Of a stretch of DNA of 64,000 nt, positions 39,357 through 49,044 are shown piece after piece (position 1 is the first letter of the stretch; the number at the start of each line of letters is the position of its first letter). Under the pieces are notes generated by a model. That model saw only the letters and a program-made list of their open reading frames with translations, was not told where the DNA came from and ran no database searches. Location: positions 62,001 to 126,000 of the forward strand of contig NZ_JAZAQL010000004.1 in assembly GCF_037081675.1 (NCBI RefSeq), in the 5' to 3' direction. A program made the translations under genes and the position numbers. This DNA is from Halorubellus litoreus. Its GTDB lineage: Archaea; Halobacteriota; Halobacteria; Halobacteriales; Natrialbaceae.

Positions 39357-42300
39357 TCACTGCGGCGTGGTGGCTGCGGTCGTGTCGGTGGCTGCGAGGA
39401 GGTCGATACCGACGACCCTCGTGCGCTGGTCGGCCTCGGTGGATAGCGTCTCCTGAACGACTGCGCGCTCGCCGGCGGTCAAGTCCACTGCGTCCTTGCG
39501 GGCTTGGAGGCAGTGGATGGCGGACCCGGCGGTCGTGTAGTCGTCCGCGGTGAGCAGGTCCCGGATGGGCTCAATCGGGACTGCGTCGGGGGTGTCCTTG
39601 GCGATGGCAGCGAGCGCCGCGGTTGCCTCGCCCCGGCGGTCGGGGTCGCCGGACTGGGTGGCGTCGAGGAGGACCGGCACCGTCTCCTCCGGTCTAGTGG
39701 CTTCGGTGTGGTAGACGGCGCCTTCGAGGAAGTCGGCCGCGGCTTCGCCGACGTCGGGGTCGTCGTCCGCGACGAGTGCCGTGGCGGTCGGGCGGACCGC
39801 TTGGATGGGGACGACGTCCGCGTAGACGAGCGCGGCGAGGAGGTCAAGTCCGCGCTTTCGACGGGTCGCGTCGACGGATTCGAGCGCGGTGACGGCCTCC
39901 TCGACGGTGCTGGCAACCGCGTCGGGGCGTTCGGTGGCAATCGTCTGCAGCGCGCCGCGGGCAGCGTGCACGGCGAGGGGCATCTCGTCGGCCGCCGTCT
40001 CGAAGAACACCTCGGCCAGCTCGGGGACGACGTCGACGGCGGCTGTTGGCTTCTCCTCGGCGATGGATTCGAGTATCGACGAGGTCACCCGGTTGGGATG
40101 ACGGAGCCCGAGCTCCGTATTCTCGAGGCGGTTCCGGTGAAGTCGCATCCCCAGGGCCGGAACTAGCGATTGAAGCGCCGCCGGGACGTGCTCGGCGAGT
40201 TCGTCGACGACCCGGAGTGCGTCACCTGCCGAGTCGGTGTCGGGTCGCTGCAACTCGTCGCGGATGGGGTCCAGGCCGGCGTCGACGACGTCCTGCGGTC
40301 GGTTCCGAGCGATGACGGCAAGCAAGGAGAGCGCGGGGGCCGTGACGGCGTCGTCGGCGTTCGCGACGGCGTCGATGAGCGCCGCGGCGTCGAGGTCGCG
40401 GTCTGATGGCTCCGAGTGGAACTCGAGGGCGTCGGTCGCTGCCTGCCGAACGGTCTCGTCGTCGCTGGCGAGCGCTCGCGCGAGCCCTGGGAGCGCCGGG
40501 TCGAGCGGGTCCAGCTGGCGGGGCGCGTGCCCGATCGCTCGTGCGGCTTCCTCGCGGACGTCGGACGCGGGGTCGGTCAGGACCTTGCCGACTGCGGCGG
40601 TCGCCCGCTCGTTGCCCGTGGTTCGTGCTATCGCCCCAAGCCCGCCCACGGCTCCGGCGCGGACCGCTGAGTCCTGATGGTCGGCGCCGGCGAGGAGCGC
40701 CTCCACGCTCCCGGGGGTCGCGGCGAGCGTCTGAGTGCTGTCGTGAGTGACGAGGGTGAGCATCTCGATCGTCTCCTCGGCGAACGGGTGGGCCGGCTGC
40801 TCCAGGATCTCTCGTAGTACGGGTAGGGTGTCGGGGAGAGCTGTCTGGAGGCCCGTGAGTGCGAAGGCGGCGATCTGGCGTTCGAGGTCGGTGCCGTCGA
40901 GGAGCGACCGGAGCGCGGGTTCGGCGTCCTCGAGTGCGTTCGCGAGGCCGTCGTGGTCGGGCGCTTCGGTCCGTGCGACGGCGACCATGGCGAGGTAGGG
41001 GGCGCTTTGAACCCGTTCGCCGCGTGTCGGCGCGTCGAGCCCGTAGTGGACCCGGTCGACGAGCGGGATGACGCGTTCGGGCCTGGCGATGGTCGCTTCG
41101 ACGAGCGCGTCGACGAGTGGGAACGCGAGGGCGTCGGTGAACCCCGACTCGGCGACGGTCGGCGTCGGACCCGTCGTGAGGACGCCGTCGACCAGTGCCG
41201 GGAGCGCCTCGGAGACGGGGTCGGGGTGAGATTCGGCGAGCATGTCGACGGCGCCGTAGAGCTGGAGGCGCGTCAGTCGCGGTTCGGTCTCGACGTGTGC
41301 GACGACGGCGTCGAGGAGCGAGACGGCGGCGTCCGGGTCGTCGGCTGCGAGCGTCCGGTACGCGAACGCGGCCTCGAAGCGCTCGGTGGCGTCGGTGGCG
41401 GCGAGGCCGCGCCGGACGGCGTCCGACGCGACGTCGGCGGTGAGGTCGACGTCGAGAAGGTCGACCGGGGAGTCGGTCGCCGAGGTCGGCAGCGCCGCTC
41501 GCGTCGCCGCCGGGTGGGCGGCGACGAGGTCCGCGAGGGCCTCAACCGCGGCGGTCGCGGCGGGTGTTTCGGTGGTCTCGAACAGGACTTCGACGGCGAC
41601 CGGGACGACCGACTGGACGGCCGATTCGTCCGCAGCGGCGACGGCAGAGAGGGCGTCGAGTGCTCGAGCGACGAGCGCCGTGCGTTCGTCGAGGTCTTCA
41701 GTCGCAGCCACGTCGCGGAGCGCGGGCACGGCGACGGATACCGCCGCTGGGCGGCGCTTCGCGCACGCCGCGAGGGCATCGATGCGGTCGGTGGTCTCGA
41801 GGTCGCGCTCGCAGAGGCGTGGGACGAGTGCGTCCGCGGCCGCCGGCGCCTCCTCGACGACGGTCCGGACGTAGGTGGCAGCGGCGTTCGCCGCCATCGG
41901 CGTGCCGCGCTCGTAGACGGTCAGGAGGGCATCGCGAGCGGCCTGGGACTCCGTTGCGGCGACGCCAAGCGCCTCGAGCGCGTCCGAAGCGGTCTGGTCG
42001 AACTGGTGAGTCATCGTTCGACCGAGCGCCGCGAGCTCCTCGGTCACTGGCACGACGACCGTCGGGTCCGCGTCGACGACGTTCGACAGGACCGCCGCGA
42101 GGTGCCGGGTCACGTCGAGGGTGTCGTCGGGGTCGGCCGTCGGGGTGGTGTCGGCGAACGCTGTCAGGATGGCCTCGCGTTCGTCCAGGACTGCCGACGG
42201 CGCGTCCGTCGAGACGTTCGATAGGACCTGGGCGGCGGTGCGTCGCGTGTCGTCGTCATCAAGGCAGGCGGCGACGGCGGGCAGGAGCGGCGTCACGGCT

Positions 42301-44069
42301 TCGTGGTGTTCTGGCGTGACCTCGCTGGCGACCTCGAGCGCTGCGTTCACGACGACCGGGTCGTCGTCTGCGAGGCCGCGCTCGATGGCGTCCTCGAACG
42401 CGAGGACGGTGGTCGAGCCCTCGCTGGCGGCGGCGGTCACGACCTCGTAGCCGGCGACCCGGACGTGGGATTCGGTCGCGGTCAGTGCGTCCTCGACGTC
42501 GTCGTGGACGAACCGGAGTGCGTCCGGGTTGCGACCGAGTGTCGATGTGAGCGTGTCGACGGTGAGCTTGTGTGTCGACGACCCGAGCGCGTCGACGAGC
42601 GCGTGAAGGAGGCGTCGGTACGCGGGCGCCTCCTGGCGAGCGAGGTCCGTGCTGCTGGGAGCGTTGAGTATCGAATCGATCGCCTCGAGCGCGCCGACGC
42701 GGCGTTCGACGGGGTCCGCGTCGAGTCGGTCGACGAGTGCGTCCAGGATAGCGTCGAGGCGACCGGGGTCCCACTCGAGGACTGCTCGGAGGACTCGAGT
42801 GGCGTGGAGTTGCGTGAGTCCACCGGGGTCGCGGGTCGCGAGGTCGACGAGGGCCTCGACGGTGTCGGGGGCTGCGAGGGCGGGCGCGTGGTCGAGCGCG
42901 GCGTCGGTGTCCGCGACGGTCTCGAGGAACCCGGTCGCCGGCTCGAGGATGTCCGCGTCGGTCGCGTCGAGGACTGCGGTGACGCTGTCGACGACGTCGA
43001 GTACCGCGTCCGGGACCGCATCGGGGGAGTAGGCATCGCCCTTCGCGGCACTCGAGAGGACCTCGAGTGCGGGCGCCGTCCCTCGCAGGTCGTCGATGAC
43101 GACGGCTGCGACGGCTGGGAGGATTTCCAGGACCGCCCCTTGCTCGCGGTATGCGACTGCCGACAGCGCTTCACCCGCGGTCTCTCTGACCCGCTCGTCG
43201 GAGTCGGTGAGGGCGTCGACGAGCGTCGACCGGTATGACGTGAGCGCTGCCGGTCGAGCAGTGGCGAGCGCGGCGAGCGCGTTCAGGAGCGGGGCACGCA
43301 GGTCGGCGTCCGAGGCCGTCCGGACGGCGTGAGCGACCCAGGGCGTTCCGGGGAGTGCGGCGTCCGGCGCCGCCCGCGCGACGGTGGCGTAGGCGCGTGC
43401 GGCGGCCTGACTGTCGGGGGCGTCGGCGTCGACGGCACTCACGGCGGCGGTGGCGACCGCGTCGACCGCCGCTGCGTCGCGGACGGCCGGTGGGGTCTCG
43501 GGCACTGATTCGGCGTCGCCGGCGTACGCGGCGGAGGGCTCCGTGGCGGCGTCCGACGGGAGCCAGGTCGTCGTCAGCTCGACGAGGTCTGCGACGAACG
43601 TGAATGCCGCGCTGCGCGCCTCGGCCTCTCCGTCGTCGACGACCTCGGCAGTGGCGCGACAGCAAGCCGCGAAGGCTGCGGGGTGCTCGCGCGCGAGGCT
43701 AGAGAGCGCCATCGCGGCGTCGTTCAGCGACCCGTCCTGCTCGATGGCGACCGCGGCCAAATCGCGTGCGTGGTCGAGAACGAACGACGGGCGCGAAAGA
43801 GAGATTTGCTCCAGCAACCTCGCTATCTGGTACTCGATGGCGTTCGCCCGCGACGTGTCGTGGACGAGCGCGTCCGCCGTACTCACCTCGCGGACCTGTC
43901 CAGCAAGCACGTCGACGAGAGCGCCGACGAGCGCTTCGGCCTCGTTGGCGTCGGCGCCGATACGGTCCGCCGCGGCCTCGACGGCGGCCTCGAGGTCGTC
44001 GTACTCGCCTCTCCTCGTCGCCGCCGCGTTCGCACGCAGCCGCTTCGCGATGTCGTCCGTCGCCGTCAT
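39357..44069 (-). CDS. Giant helical-repeat (HEAT-like) protein B, 1570 aa
   Basis: A single 4.7-kb frame encoding repeated helix pairs of about 40 residues rich in Ala, Val, Leu, Asp and Glu, with recurring phrases such as EETIEMLTLVTHDS, SDVREEAARAIGHAP, DDDPDVGEAAADFLEGAVY and DDTRRTAAQVLSNVS, the D-x-V-R-x-x-A pattern of HEAT/PBS-lyase-like repeats. It contains almost no cysteine and no enzymatic motif, signal or membrane segment. It is probably a long solenoid scaffold in the cytosol and, together with the proteins at 31275, 45366 and 60789, makes four such proteins in 33 kb. No partner gene overlaps it, so function is unknown. Confidence 0.85.
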   Translation of the reverse strand: MTATDDIAKRLRANAAATRRGEYDDLEAAVEAAADRIGADANEAEALVGALVDVLAGQVREVSTADALVHDTSRANAIEYQIARLLEQISLSRPSFVLDHARDLAAVAIEQDGSLNDAAMALSSLAREHPAAFAACCRATAEVVDDGEAEARSAAFTFVADLVELTTTWLPSDAATEPSAAYAGDAESVPETPPAVRDAAAVDAVATAAVSAVDADAPDSQAAARAYATVARAAPDAALPGTPWVAHAVRTASDADLRAPLLNALAALATARPAALTSYRSTLVDALTDSDERVRETAGEALSAVAYREQGAVLEILPAVAAVVIDDLRGTAPALEVLSSAAKGDAYSPDAVPDAVLDVVDSVTAVLDATDADILEPATGFLETVADTDAALDHAPALAAPDTVEALVDLATRDPGGLTQLHATRVLRAVLEWDPGRLDAILDALVDRLDADPVERRVGALEAIDSILNAPSSTDLARQEAPAYRRLLHALVDALGSSTHKLTVDTLTSTLGRNPDALRFVHDDVEDALTATESHVRVAGYEVVTAAASEGSTTVLAFEDAIERGLADDDPVVVNAALEVASEVTPEHHEAVTPLLPAVAACLDDDDTRRTAAQVLSNVSTDAPSAVLDEREAILTAFADTTPTADPDDTLDVTRHLAAVLSNVVDADPTVVVPVTEELAALGRTMTHQFDQTASDALEALGVAATESQAARDALLTVYERGTPMAANAAATYVRTVVEEAPAAADALVPRLCERDLETTDRIDALAACAKRRPAAVSVAVPALRDVAATEDLDERTALVARALDALSAVAAADESAVQSVVPVAVEVLFETTETPAATAAVEALADLVAAHPAATRAALPTSATDSPVDLLDVDLTADVASDAVRRGLAATDATERFEAAFAYRTLAADDPDAAVSLLDAVVAHVETEPRLTRLQLYGAVDMLAESHPDPVSEALPALVDGVLTTGPTPTVAESGFTDALAFPLVDALVEATIARPERVIPLVDRVHYGLDAPTRGERVQSAPYLAMVAVARTEAPDHDGLANALEDAEPALRSLLDGTDLERQIAAFALTGLQTALPDTLPVLREILEQPAHPFAEETIEMLTLVTHDSTQTLAATPGSVEALLAGADHQDSAVRAGAVGGLGAIARTTGNERATAAVGKVLTDPASDVREEAARAIGHAPRQLDPLDPALPGLARALASDDETVRQAATDALEFHSEPSDRDLDAAALIDAVANADDAVTAPALSLLAVIARNRPQDVVDAGLDPIRDELQRPDTDSAGDALRVVDELAEHVPAALQSLVPALGMRLHRNRLENTELGLRHPNRVTSSILESIAEEKPTAAVDVVPELAEVFFETAADEMPLAVHAARGALQTIATERPDAVASTVEEAVTALESVDATRRKRGLDLLAALVYADVVPIQAVRPTATALVADDDPDVGEAAADFLEGAVYHTEATRPEETVPVLLDATQSGDPDRRGEATAALAAIAKDTPDAVPIEPIRDLLTADDYTTAGSAIHCLQARKDAVDLTAGERAVVQETLSTEADQRTRVVGIDLLAATDTTAATTPQ

Positions 44070-44267
44070 CGACGAGTCGTCCTCCGGTTCATGGATGCAT
44101 GTGTCGCGCGGTCGCTGGCGTTTCTGTGAGGCGTCTTGGTTGGAGCGTCCGCGAGCGCTCGCAAAAAAGCACCCGGCCGCTGGCTCGATTCGTAGGTCGC
44201 CCCACGGGCGTCGCCGTCGTCGTGCGACGACGACCGCTTCGACCGTGGACGACCCCGGTGGCTGGGG

Positions 44268-45158
44268 TCAGGTGTCGTCGCCGGTGTCGATGGCGAACGC
44301 GAGGGCGAGTGCGAAGACGGCGAGCGACGAGAGGCTGGGGAGGACGCCGGCGATGCTGAGCGGGACGAGCGCGAGCGCGATGCCGGCGCCGGTGCGGAAG
44401 GCGTCGCGGTCGAGGTGGTCGTCGACGCGCGGGCCGACGAACGCGCCGACGAGGGCGAGCGTGGTCGCGATTCCGGCGGCGCCCATCGCCTGCGCGACCA
44501 CGAATGGCTCGACGATGACCGTGAGCGTAATCGGGGCTGGTTCGAGGAGCCGTGCGGCGACGCTCGCGACGAGTCCGGCGGCGAGGAGGTACTTCGGGGC
44601 GACGAGTTTCGCGGCGAGGACGTCGTTGGCGATGCTGGCGCCGACGGTGAGGACGATGAGCGCGCTGAAGACGTGGAAGACGCTCATGTCGAGGAGGCTC
44701 GCGAGCGTCGGCGCGGCGACCGCCTCGAGGCCCGCCGCGGGGACGACGAGGGCGGCGACCTTGAGGACGCGGAGGAGGCGAGTGCGGCGGTCGTCGCCCG
44801 CCATCTCCTCGAAGATGATGGTGAGCATCCACGGGCCGCCGAAGATGGTGCCGCCGACGACGAGCAGCCCGGGGACGGTGTCGAGGGCGCCGCCGAGGAC
44901 GAGCGCGGGGAACACGCCGTCGACGAGCGGCAGCCCCATCGCGAGGAGGAGTGCGCGCGTCGCCGCGTTGCGCTCGGAGTCGGTGTAGTAGCCGTACGCC
45001 GCAAGGAGCGGCGCGATGAGTGCGAGGAGCCCGCGATACCCGCGACCGACCGCTTCCTCCGTGCCGCGATAGGCGCTCGCCGCGACCGCGACCGGGAACG
45101 GCGGCGTCTGGTCGGTCGACGATTCCGCCCGCGTCTGGAGTGGGTCTTGTTGACTCAT
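44268..45158 (-). CDS. Haloarchaeal polytopic membrane protein (DUF5794-like)
   Basis: A 296-aa protein with an acidic, Ser/Thr-rich N-terminus of about 35 residues and then seven or eight hydrophobic segments (for example LLALIAPLLAAYGYY, GLLVVGGTIFGGPWMLTI, VFHVFSALIVLTVGASI, GAGIALALVPLSIAGVLP). It resembles a haloarchaea-only membrane family that I associate with DUF5794; this assignment is from memory of composition and layout and should be checked. A TATA-like GTATAAAC lies about 60 nt upstream of the ATG. Confidence 0.75.
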   Translation of the reverse strand: MSQQDPLQTRAESSTDQTPPFPVAVAASAYRGTEEAVGRGYRGLLALIAPLLAAYGYYTDSERNAATRALLLAMGLPLVDGVFPALVLGGALDTVPGLLVVGGTIFGGPWMLTIIFEEMAGDDRRTRLLRVLKVAALVVPAAGLEAVAAPTLASLLDMSVFHVFSALIVLTVGASIANDVLAAKLVAPKYLLAAGLVASVAARLLEPAPITLTVIVEPFVVAQAMGAAGIATTLALVGAFVGPRVDDHLDRDAFRTGAGIALALVPLSIAGVLPSLSSLAVFALALAFAIDTGDDT

Positions 45159-45290
45159 ACCAAGACGATGGACCCGACACTCCGGAGTGGCGGTGTTGGC
45201 AGATACCTAATCTCTCTGTTTATACCAGGGAAGATACTTGGAACGCGCGAGGGAACGACGGCTTCCCACAGCGCCCCACGTGCAGCGTGC

Positions 45291-45311
45291 TCCGCCCACG
45301 GACTGGGCGGA
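45291..45311. repeat. Perfect stem-loop, possible solo IS605-type end or terminator
   Basis: TCCGCCCA-CGGAC-TGGGCGGA forms an 8-bp stem with a 5-nt loop. About 20 nt to the right, GGAAGCCCGGTAGCTACGAG followed by GGAGTCAC resembles the right end of the IS605 element at 5511-5550 (GGAAGCC...GAGGAGGATGTCAC). It may be a decayed miniature derivative of such an element, or a terminator hairpin for the helical-repeat gene ending at 45366. Confidence 0.35.
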
Positions 45312-45365
45312 CTCGTGGAGTCTGGAAGCCCGGTAGCTACGAGGGAGTCACGTTCGCGAACGCCG

Positions 45366-47927
45366 TCAGCGCTCGTGGCGCTCTCCGTCCCGAGTGCTGG
45401 TCGCCGCCAGGGTCTGCGTCGTCGCGAGACGGTCGACGACGTCCACGCGTCGTCGCCGGTTCGATGGCAAGCGCGCTCGCTCTATCAGGGACTCCCGCCA
45501 GGCCTCGACCGGATCCGCAGTGGTCCCAGCGAGACCCCCGAGGGCATCGAAGACGGTCTCGTACGTGTCGCGCTCCCACTCGTCGATGACGCGAGTGCTC
45601 GCCGCCGTGTGCCAATCGAGCGAGGGACGTATCGCGTCGGGGTCGTGGAAGCGATCCAGGGCTCCTGGCGTGCTCTCGCAGCCGGCCAGTTCGTCCTGGT
45701 TCGCGGCGTACCCCGCAGTGACGAGCGCGTGCAGCGCCGTCGCCGCAGCGGGAGCGGCACCGTCCGACCGACCGCGGACGAACTTCTCGACGCCCATCCG
45801 AGCCTCGGGTGGCGACTCCAGGAGGAGAACCCCGAGAAGCTCCCAGAACGCGGTGGGACCGGCCTCTCGGGGCAGGAGCGAGCCGGAAGCCAGTGCCTCG
45901 ATCGCCTCGACTGCTGCCGTTCGCACGTCCAAGTGCGTGGCCCGAGACCCGTACACGAGGACTGGAACGAACTCGCGCACCGACGCCTCGGACATCCCGC
46001 CTGCACGGGCACAGGCAGCGAGCGTCCGGAACGCCGTCGCCCTGTGCTCGGGGTTTGGACTTCGGACGCTCCAGGCCAGCGGCGACCGGAGTCGCCGGGT
46101 GTCGACGGGCACGTCCGCGGCGTCGTCGAGGAGTGCCGAGAGCGTCTCGAATGCCCGTACTCGCGACGCTCCACGGGTCTCGACAGCGGCGCGCTCGAGA
46201 GCGGCGACGACCGCCCGTATCCTCACCTGGCTGCATCGAGCGTCCCCGTGGAGGACCGTGAGACACGTCGCGACGCCGTCGGGCACGTACGCGTCCCCGT
46301 CGTCGATGGCGCGTTCGAGCGACCGGAGCACGGCCTCGAAGAGCGCGTCGGTCGGCATCCCCGCATCGATGAGCGCCTCGATTGCCGCGTCGAGGAATCG
46401 CATCGCGAAGCCGTTGAGGCCGTCCTCATTGACGATCAGGGCTTCGACCAGGTCGACGACCGAATCAGTGCATTCGGCTATCGTCGCCGGCGGGGTCGTC
46501 TTCGCGAACGTCTCGAAGGCCTCGGCGGTGACGTCGGAGTACTCCGTCGACGCGGCCACTTCGGTCAGGATATCGAGAACGTCCCGGATTCGGGGTATCG
46601 AGAGGTCGACGGCCGACAGGAGACCCTCGGCGGCGACGGCCACCTTCACCGGTGCGCGGGTGTCGTGCGCGGTGACGGCTTCCGCGAGGAGGTCGACGAC
46701 GCGCGACCCGTGTCCGGGAGCGAGTGCCTCGTTCGAGACGACGTCCACGAGCAATCTGGCGACGTAGAACGCGTCTTTCTCGGGCTCCTCGGTCTCGAAG
46801 GCGTCGAGGTCTTCGAGAATGGCCGAGAGGTGTGCGACGGTCAACTGCTCGGATTCGAGGAGCGTCGTATAGCACTCCTGGACGGCCCGTCGGTCCCGCT
46901 TCGTCGAGTTCGCGAACCCGAACGAGGGCGTCTCGAGTATCGTATCGACCACGGTCGGCGGAAGGATGCCCGCCGCGAGCAGGCTCTCCAGTCCGGTCGC
47001 TGCGACCCACTGGTCGCCGTCGTCCCGGCCGCCGCTCCCCTCGAGGAGCGAAGTGGCGACGCCTCGCAACGTCTCCGCTGAGACGTCGTTCAGCGACTCC
47101 AGGTCCGACAGGACCCCGACGGCACCCTCGCGGATGCGCGGGTCGGGACTCGTCGAGGCGCGCTCCGCGAGCAACGCGACGACCTCGTCGGTTCCTTCCG
47201 GGACGGGTGCGTCGGACGGGCGCGCGTCGACGCCCGTGCAGCGAGTCAGGAGCGCCCACGCGTATAGTTGCGGGTACTTCGACTCGGCCGCCGCCGAAAG
47301 CAGCGGCGAGAGGTCGTCGAGCGGCGGGAGCTTCTCGGGCGCTTTCCGGGCGACGATTGCCAGCAGTCGGACGACCGCCGAGCCCGTGGACGTGTGCTCG
47401 TCGGGGTCGATTCGCGCCCAGCATTCGAGCGTCCGCGCGAGCACGTCGGGGCTGACCGCGGTGGCCGTTTCGGTCGGTGCCGCGACGGCGAGGTCGGCGA
47501 GCCCTCGAATCCCGACGTGGTCCACGCGATGCCGCGACACGGTACCCTCGACGTTCACGCTAACCGCGAACGCTCGCACGAGCGCCCGCACCGCGTCTGC
47601 GTCCGCGGGAGTGTCGAGGAATCTCGGGAAGTCGAGCGCCGCCAACGCCCGGGTCGCGTCGAGTTGTACCTGGCGGACAGCCGACCCGACGCCGAACACG
47701 TCCGTCCCCGTGCTCCGAGAGAACGCTGCCGTGTCGATGAGGACGCCCGCGAGCGACGGAACGAGGCGTCCGGCAGCAGTCGGTTCGTCCTCGACGACTG
47801 AGCGGGCGTCCGAGACGGCGCGTCTGGTCTGCAGCGTCGCCGAGGGCGTCGTACCGACGGCTGGCAACGCCGCTAATCGCTCGCGAACGTCCGCGACTCG
47901 GTCCTCGTTCCTCGCGTTCGCGGTCAT
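45366..47927 (-). CDS. Large helical-repeat (HEAT-like) protein C
   Basis: An 853-aa acidic all-helical protein from ATG 47927. It is homologous to the protein at 31275: the first 120 residues align clearly, similar overall length and both have conserved phrases such as helices of the type LAVVGL/VSAETLRGVATSLLEGS. Helix pairs repeat through the whole length (for example DPRIREGAVGVLSDLESL, the HEAT D-x-x-R-x-x-A pattern). No catalytic or membrane features. The N-terminal frame extension to 47966 adds an unlikely MDGDGRDP sequence and was excluded. Confidence 0.8.
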   Translation of the reverse strand: MTANARNEDRVADVRERLAALPAVGTTPSATLQTRRAVSDARSVVEDEPTAAGRLVPSLAGVLIDTAAFSRSTGTDVFGVGSAVRQVQLDATRALAALDFPRFLDTPADADAVRALVRAFAVSVNVEGTVSRHRVDHVGIRGLADLAVAAPTETATAVSPDVLARTLECWARIDPDEHTSTGSAVVRLLAIVARKAPEKLPPLDDLSPLLSAAAESKYPQLYAWALLTRCTGVDARPSDAPVPEGTDEVVALLAERASTSPDPRIREGAVGVLSDLESLNDVSAETLRGVATSLLEGSGGRDDGDQWVAATGLESLLAAGILPPTVVDTILETPSFGFANSTKRDRRAVQECYTTLLESEQLTVAHLSAILEDLDAFETEEPEKDAFYVARLLVDVVSNEALAPGHGSRVVDLLAEAVTAHDTRAPVKVAVAAEGLLSAVDLSIPRIRDVLDILTEVAASTEYSDVTAEAFETFAKTTPPATIAECTDSVVDLVEALIVNEDGLNGFAMRFLDAAIEALIDAGMPTDALFEAVLRSLERAIDDGDAYVPDGVATCLTVLHGDARCSQVRIRAVVAALERAAVETRGASRVRAFETLSALLDDAADVPVDTRRLRSPLAWSVRSPNPEHRATAFRTLAACARAGGMSEASVREFVPVLVYGSRATHLDVRTAAVEAIEALASGSLLPREAGPTAFWELLGVLLLESPPEARMGVEKFVRGRSDGAAPAAATALHALVTAGYAANQDELAGCESTPGALDRFHDPDAIRPSLDWHTAASTRVIDEWERDTYETVFDALGGLAGTTADPVEAWRESLIERARLPSNRRRRVDVVDRLATTQTLAATSTRDGERHER

Positions 47928-48062
47928 GGCACGATTGTCAGCAGGGTCACGACCATCGCCGTCCAAGCCACGTCCGTACCTACGGAACCCATGGACAAGT
48001 ATCCGTGCGACGGACGATGGGACGGCCGGTACTCGGTGAGGCGTCCCCGATGTCGCGGAGCG

Positions 48063-48914
48063 TCAGTCAACATAGACGTCGAGGATGGCGCGGGCGACGC
48101 GCTTCCGATACCGGTAGCACGTGACGGGGGTGAGTTCGAGGTGGAGGCCTCCCGATTGGGCGAGGTAGTTGACGGAGTTGGTCGTGCTACGGCCGGCGAG
48201 TTTCATCTCGTCGAGGTCGGTGACGACGCGCTTGGAGTCGGGGAGGCGCTCGCGGAGTGCGTCGCCGACGGCGTGCCGGACGTCGTCGTCGACGCGCCCG
48301 CCGACCCCGACGTGGTCGGCGTTCTGCATGTGGACGCTGACGGCGTGCTCGAACCGTCGGTCGATAATCTCCGAGAGTCCCGGATAGGACTCGGGCGACT
48401 GGCAGGGTTCGGGGACGTGCCAGCGGTCGAACGCGTCCGGCTGGAAGCCCTGGCACGCCCAGAGCGTGCACGGCAAGCCGGCGTCTCGGAGGCCGCGGTA
48501 CACGCGGATACCGGCGTCGACGGTCCCGAACTCGACGTCGCCGCCGTGGCACGCGGACACGAGGAAGCGGTCGCTGTCGCCGTCGTCCCAGAGGGTCTCC
48601 GCGAACCCGCCGACGCGACGCGCGGTCATCACGTCCTCGCGGGGCACCAGCCCCGAGACGTACACCGGACTGCGCTCGCGGACCTGTAGGCGGTCGCGCC
48701 CCGGTTCGGCGAGCGCGAGCGTCGGCCGCTCCCCGCGGTAGATGTCCTCGACGACGACGAACGCCCGCGTCGCCTCGCTCTCCACCCGCAGATGGCGGTC
48801 CGTCGAGACGTCCAGGCGGTCCGCGAGCGCAGTCGAAACCGCACACCGATACGCCGGGTCCGCGAGCGACGCCTCGAGCGCGTCCGGCGGGGCCCGTACG
48901 ACCGCTCCGATCAC
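48063..48914 (-). CDS. Poly-gamma-glutamate hydrolase-like zinc peptidase (PghP/YjqB family)
   Basis: A 283-aa protein whose core matches phage-type poly-gamma-glutamate hydrolases: ACHGGDVEFGTVDAGIRVYR (the H-G-G-x-I/V-E-x-G-T motif, H123 and E128), a helix ending EHAVSVHMQNADHVGVGG (H195, the second histidine and the G-G-loop) and then RHAVGDALRER. Those residues bind zinc in this carboxypeptidase-like fold. The N-terminal 100 residues are not typical and may recognise substrate or position the enzyme (VEDIYRGERPTLALAEPG). No signal peptide is present, so it acts inside the cell unless exported otherwise. Several haloarchaea make poly-gamma-glutamate, so turnover of that polymer is plausible, but no synthesis gene is in view. 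Confidence 0.75.
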   Translation of the reverse strand: MIGAVVRAPPDALEASLADPAYRCAVSTALADRLDVSTDRHLRVESEATRAFVVVEDIYRGERPTLALAEPGRDRLQVRERSPVYVSGLVPREDVMTARRVGGFAETLWDDGDSDRFLVSACHGGDVEFGTVDAGIRVYRGLRDAGLPCTLWACQGFQPDAFDRWHVPEPCQSPESYPGLSEIIDRRFEHAVSVHMQNADHVGVGGRVDDDVRHAVGDALRERLPDSKRVVTDLDEMKLAGRSTTNSVNYLAQSGGLHLELTPVTCYRYRKRVARAILDVYVD

Positions 48915-49008
48915 GGCTGGTTCACCGACATACCCCTCCCGGGGCGTCGAACGCGCAAAAGGGAGCGCGTTGACCTACACGCGTTGGAGACAGTCACTCG
49001 CGGAAAGA

Positions 49009-49016
49009 TATTTAAT
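49009..49016 (+). promoter_or_regulatory. TATA box of the cytosolic propeller gene
   Basis: TATTTAAT, preceded by purine-rich GGAAAGA (BRE-like), centred about 32 nt before the ATG at 49045. One of the clearest archaeal promoters in the window. Confidence 0.6.
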
Positions 49017-49044
49017 AGCGACAGTCCAGTGTGGTTACAGGACT

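Noticed and set aside
45394..46767. Long plus-strand ORFs opposite the helical-repeat gene at 45366-47927
   Set aside because: They are rich in Arg, Ser and Pro, as expected for antisense frames of a GC-rich acidic gene. The minus frame has helical-repeat character and a matching paralogue.
39357..47927. Conflict-system interpretation (for example STAND or AVAST-like ATPase with HEAT sensor) for the giant proteins
   Set aside because: No P-loop ATPase, nuclease or protease domain was found in or next to them, so there is no sequence support for a defence role.
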